Assembly: GCF_025997995.1 (NCBI RefSeq)
Contig: NZ_AP026683.1
Span: 682,501 to 746,500, forward strand
From: Sediminibacterium sp. TEGAF015
Lineage (GTDB): Bacteria > Bacteroidota > Bacteroidia > Chitinophagales > Chitinophagaceae
Direction of reading: 5' to 3'
Length of the DNA stretch: 64,000 nt
The notes beneath the pieces are model-generated. The model was not told the origin of the DNA, ran no database searches, and saw nothing but the letters and a program-made list of their open reading frames with translations. The first letter of the stretch is position 1; every line of letters starts with the position of its first letter. The translations under genes were made by a program, and so were the position numbers. Shown here in pieces: positions 27,420 through 35,666 of the stretch.

Positions 27420-28185
27420 CTTGTGTATAATTGGCGTCATTTGAAGTTGCATTTGCATGTAATGAATTGAGGTATAATTTACCTGTGTCAATTTCAAAGT
27501 ATCCAGCAAAACTAATACAGGTTCTGCTTCCAACGTTGTCAATATAAGATGAAAATCCAATGGACTGTTTTGAAAGTTTACTGTTTGTTGCATAATTATC
27601 TGTAAATCCAATCAATGCAAATTGACTTCCATCTTTGTATTTTAAAAAGCCATTGATAGTACAACTATGAATATCGGATTGTACAATTTGTAATGATTGT
27701 AATTCAGAGCTGTCATTATCATTTAGCCAAATCCCCTCTACATTTACACCTTCTATCCTATCATCTGGATTTGCAGGACCAATATTACTTGACAAACTAG
27801 GAGTTGATTCTTTAGGTAAAAAAATTAATTTATCTGGATAAAATCCAGCTTCTATTTTGGCACTATTGGGATCTGTTTCCACAAAAATATGGACCAAGGA
27901 TAGTTGAAGCTTATTATCCATATTGATTACTTGTCCTGCCATAGCAGATACTTCATGACTTGGATCAGACTTGCCTCCGTCATCTGATCTCCATAACACA
28001 GAAATAGCCATAGGCTGACCTGCTTGCTCTGTTGGTTCATGCAAAGACGCCCATCCTACTACATCATAAGTTCCTATCCCCCCTGTAGTAGAACTATACA
28101 ATCCAGACAACATTCCAGTTGTAGGATCTTGTTTCAATTGGAGTAATGAGTGATATTCATTTACCCAAGAATTATTGATACTCAT
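27373..28185 (-). CDS. Tandem avidin-like domain protein
   Basis: A 270-residue protein without a signal peptide, with two avidin-fold repeats. Repeat 1 (about 5-125) follows streptavidin strand by strand: SWVNEYHS (streptavidin TWYNQLGS), GMLSGLYSSTTG (GALTGTYESAVG), YDVVGW, QPMAISVLW and AGQVI. Biotin ligands with equivalents are Asn9, Ser13, Tyr30, Ser32 and Trp65. Two of the streptavidin Trp residues (92 and 108) appear lost. Repeat 2 (about 148-266) keeps the pattern (GIWLNDNDS, INGFLKY, QSIGFSSYIDN, SFAGYF) but few biotin residues. The repeats may form an internal dimer. The gene overlaps the pepsin gene by four bases (ATGA). Homology is judged by eye. Confidence 0.68.
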   Translation of the reverse strand: MSINNSWVNEYHSLLQLKQDPTTGMLSGLYSSTTGGIGTYDVVGWASLHEPTEQAGQPMAISVLWRSDDGGKSDPSHEVSAMAGQVINMDNKLQLSLVHIFVETDPNSAKIEAGFYPDKLIFLPKESTPSLSSNIGPANPDDRIEGVNVEGIWLNDNDSSELQSLQIVQSDIHSCTINGFLKYKDGSQFALIGFTDNYATNSKLSKQSIGFSSYIDNVGSRTCISFAGYFEIDTGKLYLNSLHANATSNDANYTQVRMDFFQLYKDNSQQ

Positions 28186-29270
28186 AGGTCAAATTTGGGA
28201 TTAGCCAGAATAATATATTTATTATCAAAATCAAATGTGGAATGTACCGTTTCCAGAAAGGTAGTACCCACTAAAAATTCATTTTCACAATCAGCTAAAA
28301 ATTGAAACGCCAGATGCCATTCTGTTGGCGAAACCTGTATAAAATACTGTTCTGGTTGTAAAGGATATATTACACCATTAATAGTTAACTGTAAGGTTGG
28401 ATATGCAAAATCTTGTATACGTTGAGGGCTTTGGATTTTTTCAGGAAATTTTCCATTAGATGTAATCACCGATTTACAGTGATTAATAAAGTCAGCATCA
28501 CCTTTAAATTGAGAAGATCCAGTGTCTAGTGCAAAAGCTACATTAGAAAGAATACGTTCTGTATTCCCATCAGGGAAAATACCATCTAGGGATTGCAAAT
28601 TAATTAACCAACATTCTTGATCTGATGGAAATTCAATTAGACTAATGATATTTAGACTATCGGGGTCAATTTTATCAAAATCTATACCTCCCATTAAAAC
28701 TTCTCCTTGTAATTTTTTGCGGTTATACCAAAAGGAAACAATACTATTTTGGATATCCCCATTTTCCTTTAAAGCGGGTAAAAGTAAAGTTGAACTGGGA
28801 TTGACAGTTGGATAATGAGCGGGAATGCCTACTCCTCCATCTGGAATCAATTCCTCAAACTGTTTACCATTGTATTCAATGCTTACATCAAAATTTACCT
28901 TCAGTTTGGCTTGATTGGTTAGATGAAAATAATCACTACTGAATAATACAGACATAGAACCCCATGCTCCAAAATCAATCTTGCTTGCAGGTACGTTATT
29001 GGAAAAACTGCTAGAAAGCTTAGAATCAAATTTTTGATGTGGCTTACAGGCGTCAGTTGTACAAGCAGTTGAACTTACCCAAGTATTTTTGGTTCCAGTA
29101 TCAATCATGAACTTACATTGATATTGTGAAGGTGTACCAATGCCAATATCCTCGGTATACCAAGCCGTTGCACCATTATCAGGTTCAAACTCAGGTCTTT
29201 TCAGGGCTATTTTTATACATTTCTCTTTTGATATGGGTTCTATTATATATTTAGGAGGTTTAGGCTTCAT
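28182..29270 (-). CDS. Pepsin-like aspartic protease (family A1)
   Basis: A 362-residue bilobal A1 protease. The catalytic motifs are MIDTGTKNTWVSS (Asp57) and ALDTGSS (Asp249). Further pepsin landmarks are YTEDIGIGTPSQ before the first Asp, the CTTDAC loop (Cys70 and Cys75, matching the pepsin CSSLAC disulfide), and GEVLMGGID near 189. The flap Tyr of pepsin aligns with Phe100 (KIDFGAWGSM). A short basic IKIALKRPE segment resembles the end of a pepsinogen prosegment. No signal peptide is visible. A1 enzymes are mainly eukaryotic, with few bacterial examples known (shewasin type). The start codon lies inside the end of the cyclase gene (11-base overlap). Confidence 0.85.
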   Translation of the reverse strand: MKPKPPKYIIEPISKEKCIKIALKRPEFEPDNGATAWYTEDIGIGTPSQYQCKFMIDTGTKNTWVSSTACTTDACKPHQKFDSKLSSSFSNNVPASKIDFGAWGSMSVLFSSDYFHLTNQAKLKVNFDVSIEYNGKQFEELIPDGGVGIPAHYPTVNPSSTLLLPALKENGDIQNSIVSFWYNRKKLQGEVLMGGIDFDKIDPDSLNIISLIEFPSDQECWLINLQSLDGIFPDGNTERILSNVAFALDTGSSQFKGDADFINHCKSVITSNGKFPEKIQSPQRIQDFAYPTLQLTINGVIYPLQPEQYFIQVSPTEWHLAFQFLADCENEFLVGTTFLETVHSTFDFDNKYIILANPKFDL

Positions 29271-32200
29271 ATTTTTTAAGTTTTTCTAAATAAAAAAGTG
29301 TGGGACCATCTTCTGGATAAATCTGGCAAACTTGCTCGAACAAATATGTGGCTTGTTTATAATCATTTAATTCATAAGCCGAAACTCCTTTCTCAAAAAA
29401 CAGCTTGCTCTTTTGTTTTAATTCTAATGTTTCTTGGCTGTCTCCATCAAATATTTCTGCAATAGAAACTACTTGCTCTTTCCCTTTAACCCTTACTCGA
29501 TCTATAATGCGATAATGGAAGCTTTCTGCATGTTTTAATTTTTGTATGGAATATTCACTTGCCAGAATAGAAACTCCATATATTTTAGTTAACCCTTCAA
29601 GTCTGGAACCCAAGTTCACAGCATCCGAAATAACCGTACTTTCCATTCGCTCTAATTCTCCAATAGTTCCTAATATCATTGAACCAGTATGAATTCCAAA
29701 ACCTATATTGATTGGTGGCTTAGCATCTATGATTCGATTCTTGTTATAGGCTTCTAGGTATTGGCAAATAGAAATAGCAGCCTTAATTGCATCGTCCGGG
29801 CCACTGGGAAATAATGCCATAATTGCATCCCCAATATATTTATCAATAAAACCGTTATGGCTCCTGATAATTGGGCCAATTTGTTCCAGATAGCCATTTA
29901 AAAAGTCAAAATTTTCTTTAGGAGACATTTTTTCAGACAAACTAGTAAAATCTCTAATGTCTGAAAACAGGACAGTCATTTCATATTGTTGTTGATCACC
30001 CAGTTTAATATCTATAATACTATCTCTGTTTAATAAATTTAAAAATTCATTTGGAACAAATCGACTATACGCTTTATTAATTAATGAAAGGCTGAGATGT
30101 GTTTTAATTCTTGTTAATAGTTCACGTTTCGAAAATGGCTTAACGAGATAATCATTGGCACCTGAATTAAATCCTTCTGTAAGGTCGGAAATACGGTCTT
30201 TTGCAGTTAGAAGGATAACAGGCATATTGCTCAATGGGTACTCATCTCTAATTTTTCTACAAACTTCAAAGCCAGACATTTTCGGCATCATAACATCAAG
30301 AATTATCAAATTCGGTTCGCCCTCGTTGTGAATTAGTCTTAAAGCCTCCTCTCCACTCAATGCTGTTTTAACCTTGTAATTATTTGTTTTTAAGTGATTA
30401 GATAAAACCTGAAGATTTATGGGTTCGTCATCAATAACTAAAACCGTATAGATCTGCTCTTGAAGCATTTCAGTTTCTATAATTTCTTCTTCTGTAATAT
30501 CCGACTCCTTAACTCTTGTTATTTCTCGTTCTTCACTTGTTGAAGCGGATAAGGTCTCAATCCCTTTGGGCAAAGTAAAAGTAAAAGTAGACCCCACCCC
30601 TATTTCAGAGGAAACCATTATTGTTCCGCCGTGCAACTCTATTAGTTTTTTTGTGATGGAAAGTCCTAAGCCTGTACCTTGATATTGTCGATCATCAGAT
30701 GAAGTTTCAACTTGTTCAAAACTGTTAAATATGTCTTTGAATTTATCCTTTGGTATTCCAATACCCGTATCAGATACAGCCACTTCTATCCACTCGCCTG
30801 CCAACTTTGCCCGAACTGCTATTTCTCCATTTTCAGTAAACTTAATTGCGTTACCAATCAAATTAAACATAATTTGTTCCACTCTTCTATCATCTGCAAA
30901 TGCTGGTGGTAGATCCGAAGAAATTTCGTTAACTAACTGGAGTGGTTTTACACTCCACAATGGTTTGGTCAATAGTATAACCTGGTCTGTTATTTTGTTC
31001 AAATAAACGGCTCCTTTATACAGCGTAAACTTGTCATTCTTTATTTGCGAAAAATCAAGTATATCGCCAATTAGTGAAGTAAGTCTTTTTCCACTGTGCA
31101 CAATCATATCTAGATTATATATGGTAGATTGTTTCAGTTGACCTGTTGCGCCATCAATTAGTGATTCGGCAATCCCAATAATGCCGTTTAGAGGAGTTCT
31201 AAGTTCATGCGATGTATTGGCTAAAAATTGATCTTTCAATTTATCCAATTTAGTAAGATCAATATTTTTAGCTTCTATTTCTACGTTTTTCTGATCTAAC
31301 GTTACAGTCAATTGTTCAATTTCATAGTTGGCATCTACATATTGATTGATAATAATTAGGCCCAAACCGGTTAAATAAAGTGGAACGGCAATTGGTGCAA
31401 AATATGGTAAGTAAAGATTAAAAATATCAATTAATACATCCGTAATAGAAAGGCCTGTGAAAATTGTGTAAACAACAAAAACACTTTTAGCATATTGAAC
31501 CTTGTCTTTAATAGCAGTAACCGTCCAATACGCAGTAAGAACAACAAGAACAAGCGAACCCAGAAAGGCAAGTTTTCGAATACTTTCAAGTGACTGTGGC
31601 GACCAAGCAATGATAATACCTAAGGTTGTTAAAAACATTAACGACTTTACTATTTTCAGATGAATTACATATTTATGCCGATTTAAAAATTCGTACAAAA
31701 ACAAAGCGTTAAAAAAACTGAACAAAAACAATGCTATCCAAAGTATTTTTTGAAAAAGAACCGAATCAAAAAAAGAAATATCCGACAAAAAAGGCAGAGA
31801 CCAAATAAAGTGATAAAGACTCCAAATTGCGAATAAGAAGATCGCGATTGTATAATAAAGAAATTTTTTATCTATACCACGTTTGAAAAATATGGGTAAA
31901 AAGATGATGGAAGCAAGAAAACTGATGACTGCTGAAATTTTGTATGTATCAACGTAATAGAAAGTTCTCAGTCTAGATAAATTCTCAAGGTATTTTCGGT
32001 TGGCTATAATAGGGGCATCAAAAATACCACCTCTGCCAGGTTCAAAATATATTTTTACCAGTAATTCGTTCCCTTTTCTTTTTATCAATTCATTGGGAAT
32101 CGGATAGTTTCTATTAATATTCCAAGGGTTTGTTTTATTGGGTGGAAAATTGCCGGTGCTTCCTAAATAGCTACCATTCAAATAAGTAATGTCTGCCTTT

Positions 32201-32496
32201 ACAATTCTGCCCAACATTAAGCCAAGATTCAATGATGGCATCGAGTCTCTTAAATCAAAACGCTTTCTAAGAACAACAAATCCACCTACAGAATCTGCAG
32301 CTGTTAAGTCGGATATTTGTAAAAGTGGTTTGAATAGCAAATCTTTTGTTACAATTAAAGTTGAACTACTATCTGCTATAGCAATTTCCCACCCTTTTGT
32401 TAATTGAACAGCATACTCTTTTTTAGCCTGACAGCCTGAAAGACAGCTTACAGTTAAAATAGAAACAATAACAATTAAGACGGGGTGTAATCTCAT
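29260..32496 (-). CDS. Membrane hybrid: histidine kinase, response regulator and adenylate cyclase
   Basis: 1078 residues. A lipoprotein-like signal (CLSGC) precedes a periplasmic jelly-roll sensor (about 25-185) and seven hydrophobic helices (about 195-395), the 7TMR-DISM layout. A coiled coil, HisKA (SHELRTPLNG, His430) and HATPase_c (NLIGNAIKFTENG, DTGIGIP, GTGLGLS) follow. Next come a receiver domain (LVIDDEP, ILDVMMPKMSG; about 682-800), a class III cyclase (VLFSDIRDFT, KYIGDAIMALF; about 835-1000) and a TPR-like tail. The Lys in DKYIGD and the Asp in SDAVNLGSR favour ATP over GTP. The chain thus links an external signal to cAMP. It starts six bases after the orphan gene's stop. Confidence 0.92.
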   Translation of the reverse strand: MRLHPVLIVIVSILTVSCLSGCQAKKEYAVQLTKGWEIAIADSSSTLIVTKDLLFKPLLQISDLTAADSVGGFVVLRKRFDLRDSMPSLNLGLMLGRIVKADITYLNGSYLGSTGNFPPNKTNPWNINRNYPIPNELIKRKGNELLVKIYFEPGRGGIFDAPIIANRKYLENLSRLRTFYYVDTYKISAVISFLASIIFLPIFFKRGIDKKFLYYTIAIFLFAIWSLYHFIWSLPFLSDISFFDSVLFQKILWIALFLFSFFNALFLYEFLNRHKYVIHLKIVKSLMFLTTLGIIIAWSPQSLESIRKLAFLGSLVLVVLTAYWTVTAIKDKVQYAKSVFVVYTIFTGLSITDVLIDIFNLYLPYFAPIAVPLYLTGLGLIIINQYVDANYEIEQLTVTLDQKNVEIEAKNIDLTKLDKLKDQFLANTSHELRTPLNGIIGIAESLIDGATGQLKQSTIYNLDMIVHSGKRLTSLIGDILDFSQIKNDKFTLYKGAVYLNKITDQVILLTKPLWSVKPLQLVNEISSDLPPAFADDRRVEQIMFNLIGNAIKFTENGEIAVRAKLAGEWIEVAVSDTGIGIPKDKFKDIFNSFEQVETSSDDRQYQGTGLGLSITKKLIELHGGTIMVSSEIGVGSTFTFTLPKGIETLSASTSEEREITRVKESDITEEEIIETEMLQEQIYTVLVIDDEPINLQVLSNHLKTNNYKVKTALSGEEALRLIHNEGEPNLIILDVMMPKMSGFEVCRKIRDEYPLSNMPVILLTAKDRISDLTEGFNSGANDYLVKPFSKRELLTRIKTHLSLSLINKAYSRFVPNEFLNLLNRDSIIDIKLGDQQQYEMTVLFSDIRDFTSLSEKMSPKENFDFLNGYLEQIGPIIRSHNGFIDKYIGDAIMALFPSGPDDAIKAAISICQYLEAYNKNRIIDAKPPINIGFGIHTGSMILGTIGELERMESTVISDAVNLGSRLEGLTKIYGVSILASEYSIQKLKHAESFHYRIIDRVRVKGKEQVVSIAEIFDGDSQETLELKQKSKLFFEKGVSAYELNDYKQATYLFEQVCQIYPEDGPTLFYLEKLKKYEA

Positions 32497-32502
32497 CTTA
32501 TT

Positions 32503-34329
32503 TTATGAAGATTCTTTTAATTGTAATTCTTTTATATCCACTGCAGTGCAAATCGTCTCGATTGTTACCCATTCATTAGCTTTGTAAAGTCCGTTAGAGA
32601 TTAAGTTAAAAGCAGCTGGCATTATATTATCTTGTATCCCTGTTGCGCTAGTTACTACTAGATGTTCTGCTTTTAAGAAATCCCCTTCACTTGATTGCAT
32701 AAAATTGATATAAGCCTCTTCTCTTGTAAGTACAGGAGATTGTTGAATCTCATTCCAATTGACTACAACAGTTAGCATACAAAAACTTGCCAGAAGAGCT
32801 GGTTGGGACGAAAATTTATCCATGTTTTTTGAAACAAAGTCCTCAACACTTGGGTTCTCTTTTACTAAATCTTGGAAGAAAGCGATATCTAGGTTTGTTA
32901 CAACATCAGGACTTGGTTGGTTCGAATTACCAGTACTAAACATTTTTACTAATGTTGCATAGGTAGCCTGAAACCAGGCACTTTTATCCCAGCTAGGCTT
33001 TTTTGGGTCAACAGCAAATTGTCTTGCATCTGAATAAACCAGTTTTTGGAACAATCCAACCGTATAAGATAAATATGCTAAAGGTGTTATGCCAAGTCTT
33101 TGTGTAATAGGTTTTACAAATGCCGCCAAAACACCAATAGTCGTTAATGCACCCGCATCGTAAGGGTCTGCATAAATTTGAATGAATTCATTGATAACAT
33201 CAGCAGTTTGTTGCGGACTACAAATTACAGCTGTGGGTGGTAGCACAGGCATTGGGCCTGTATATGGAGCGCCTGTTCTACGACAGGCATCGTATGCATC
33301 ATATTGCTCTTTGGTAAAAGGGATTATTTGTTGAGGTGTTAAGCCTTGTAGTTTCCATAAAGGAGTAAAATCAGTTTGTTGATTGGGATAATAATCAAAG
33401 GGGAAACCAGTTGCATTGGTATACCTTAATAGAAATTGATTCCAAAGTGCCCCTCCTTCTTTTTCGCCATAGATTTCTTTAAATGCTGCAGGGTTATGAG
33501 GTAAATTACAGGCAATATTTAAGACAGTTAATTTATTGGCTGCACAATAAAAATACCAAGTGGTGTCTTGTAATAAATAAGTCTCTTGATAAAGCCAGTC
33601 CCGATAGAACATCAATGCCGCATTGATGAATACTGGTCTAAACATGGAACTTTCATAATTTCCGGGGAATTGAATCCCATTACCCAATATTAAATCAACC
33701 AATTGACAATTTTGGTTGAATACTGCCTGGTCAATGCCTTTTATCGAGACAGTATGAATGTTACAAGGATAACCGTAATGGGTATTAAGCACTCCACCCC
33801 ATGCGCAGCCAAATCGATGATTGTGATAAGCTGCGGGAGAATTACTTGTTATTGCGTTACCTAAATAGGCTCCCATATGGGTAAATCCCAATTGAGTCTT
33901 AACCATTCCATCTCCACATAACTGTTCTAGCGTTCCTCTATTTTCTTCTGGATGCATGTAAGAAATCAATGCATAAATAGGGTCAGTTTCCTTTAATTGG
34001 GTTTTATTCCTGATGAAATTGTCTATCACTTGACCTGCAGGAACCCATTTACCTGAACTGTCTGGTACACTTGCATCGTCACTTACAGGAATGAAATACA
34101 TACCTACTTCAGTAATATTACCATTCTCATCCTTGCTTAAGGCATACTGGTAATCTTTAACGTTAAATTGAATTGTATCTGATACAATAATGGTGGTAGA
34201 CCCAAATAATTCGGCGGTTACATTGTATTGTTGTAAGGCTTCAGTTTTCATGGCATAAGGACCCGGAAAACTGGAGGCACCGCGAAAATGATAAATGGGG
34301 TTTCTGAATTTATCAAGTTCTGATGGCAT
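32503..34329 (-). CDS. Protein of unknown function, first gene of the pepsin/avidin operon
   Basis: A 608-residue protein with no signal peptide or clear membrane segment. I recognise no family. Visible features are a conserved-looking core near residues 140-200 (LGFTHMGAYLGNA with His151, HRFGCAWGGVL and GYPCNIHTVSIKG), which loosely resembles the HxGIYLG motif of NlpC/P60 or permuted papain-like amidases. The sequence is rich in Tyr, Trp, Asn and Pro, with a helical C-terminal third. It heads a tight four-gene operon, so it probably acts with the sensor-cyclase, pepsin and avidin-like proteins. A hydrolase role is only a guess. Confidence 0.75.
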   Translation of the reverse strand: MPSELDKFRNPIYHFRGASSFPGPYAMKTEALQQYNVTAELFGSTTIIVSDTIQFNVKDYQYALSKDENGNITEVGMYFIPVSDDASVPDSSGKWVPAGQVIDNFIRNKTQLKETDPIYALISYMHPEENRGTLEQLCGDGMVKTQLGFTHMGAYLGNAITSNSPAAYHNHRFGCAWGGVLNTHYGYPCNIHTVSIKGIDQAVFNQNCQLVDLILGNGIQFPGNYESSMFRPVFINAALMFYRDWLYQETYLLQDTTWYFYCAANKLTVLNIACNLPHNPAAFKEIYGEKEGGALWNQFLLRYTNATGFPFDYYPNQQTDFTPLWKLQGLTPQQIIPFTKEQYDAYDACRRTGAPYTGPMPVLPPTAVICSPQQTADVINEFIQIYADPYDAGALTTIGVLAAFVKPITQRLGITPLAYLSYTVGLFQKLVYSDARQFAVDPKKPSWDKSAWFQATYATLVKMFSTGNSNQPSPDVVTNLDIAFFQDLVKENPSVEDFVSKNMDKFSSQPALLASFCMLTVVVNWNEIQQSPVLTREEAYINFMQSSEGDFLKAEHLVVTSATGIQDNIMPAAFNLISNGLYKANEWVTIETICTAVDIKELQLKESS

Positions 34330-34466
34330 AATTTGAAAATGCTGTTTGGAGGAAAAAATGATAGTTCGTTCTTACAATTTAATACTATTTTCCATTACGA
34401 GCAATCCAAAGACCATTTTAAGCTGTTTTTAAAAATCAATACCTTTACAGACTACAATAGAAAAAT

Positions 34467-35666
34467 ATGTCCAGTTTTATTATAACCTGCCCTAATTGCA
34501 ACCACCAATTTGAACCGGGTGACACCATGCGTGAAGAAATTGAGAAAGAATTAAGAGGAAAAATGATTGATTGGCAGAAGAAAAAAGAAATTGAAACTGC
34601 TGAAATACTGGAAGCCGAGAAAAAGCGATTACACGCAGAAATGCAGGATTCAGTTAAAAAATCCCTAGCTGCTGACTATGAAAATCAATTGAAACTCCTA
34701 CAACAAAAAGCAGCAGAATCTGAAGAAAAACTAAGAGAATCGAGGAAAAAGGAATTAGAATTTTTACAAAAGGAACAAGCCTTAAAAGCCAAAGAAGAAG
34801 AAATTCAAATTACCATTCAGCGTCAGTTGCTAGAAGAAAGAGCCAAACTAAAAGAACAATTACAAAAGGAAGAAGCAGATAAGATCAGTTTGAAAGAACA
34901 AGAATACCAATTAAGAACTAAGGAACTGGAAAAGCAGATTGAAGACCAGAAAAAACTGGTTGAAGAAATGCGCAGAAAACAGGAACAGGGCAGTATGCAA
35001 TTGCAAGGAGAAGTGCAAGAGTTGATGCTGGAAGAAATGCTTCAATCTACTTTCCCTTTTGATAAAATTGAAGAAGTTGGTAAAGGCGTGCGGGGTGCAG
35101 ATTGTATTCAAATTGTACGAAACCAGTTTGGTAATGAATCTGGAAAAATCATTTACGAAAGTAAGCGTACGAAGGACTTCTCAAATGAGTGGATAGAGAA
35201 ATTAAAAAAAGATATGCGCAGTTTTGGCGCTGATGTGGCTGTTATTGTTACCCAGACTTTTCCAAAAGATATGGACCGGTTCGGAGAAAAGGACGGCGTA
35301 TACATTTGTACATTTTCGGAAGTCAGATCCGTTGCACTTTTACTTAGAAATGCCTTATTAAAAATTGCAGATGCCAGAAAAAGCCAGGAAAATAAAGGAG
35401 ACAAAATGGTCATGTTGTACGACTATTTAACCGGCACTGAATTCAGTGAACAGTGGAAAGCTATTCGGGAAGGTTTTATGACCATGCGTCAGAGTATTCA
35501 AAGGGAAAGAGACACCATGGAGAAACTTTGGAAAGCACGGGAAAAACAGTTGGAAAAAGTATTATTGAATGCTGCGCATATACAAGGCTCTGTTGAAGGA
35601 ATAGCGGGCGCGGATGCGGTTAATCTTAATTTGTTGGAAGACAATGACTCCTTGCTAATTGAATAA
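34467..35666 (+). CDS. DUF2130-family protein
   Basis: A 399-residue cytoplasmic protein. It has an N-terminal CPNCNHQF zinc-ribbon-like half motif, a long charged coiled coil (about residues 25-190), then the conserved DUF2130 domain. That domain includes LMLEEMLQSTFPFDKIEEVGKGVRGADCIQ and GKIIYESKRTKDFSNEWIEKLKKDMR. The E-x-K motif (IIYESKRT) resembles a PD-(D/E)XK nuclease core, a link that has been proposed for this domain type but which I cannot test here. It is divergent from the pepsin/avidin operon and overlaps the start of the following gene. Confidence 0.88.
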   Translation: MSSFIITCPNCNHQFEPGDTMREEIEKELRGKMIDWQKKKEIETAEILEAEKKRLHAEMQDSVKKSLAADYENQLKLLQQKAAESEEKLRESRKKELEFLQKEQALKAKEEEIQITIQRQLLEERAKLKEQLQKEEADKISLKEQEYQLRTKELEKQIEDQKKLVEEMRRKQEQGSMQLQGEVQELMLEEMLQSTFPFDKIEEVGKGVRGADCIQIVRNQFGNESGKIIYESKRTKDFSNEWIEKLKKDMRSFGADVAVIVTQTFPKDMDRFGEKDGVYICTFSEVRSVALLLRNALLKIADARKSQENKGDKMVMLYDYLTGTEFSEQWKAIREGFMTMRQSIQRERDTMEKLWKAREKQLEKVLLNAAHIQGSVEGIAGADAVNLNLLEDNDSLLIE

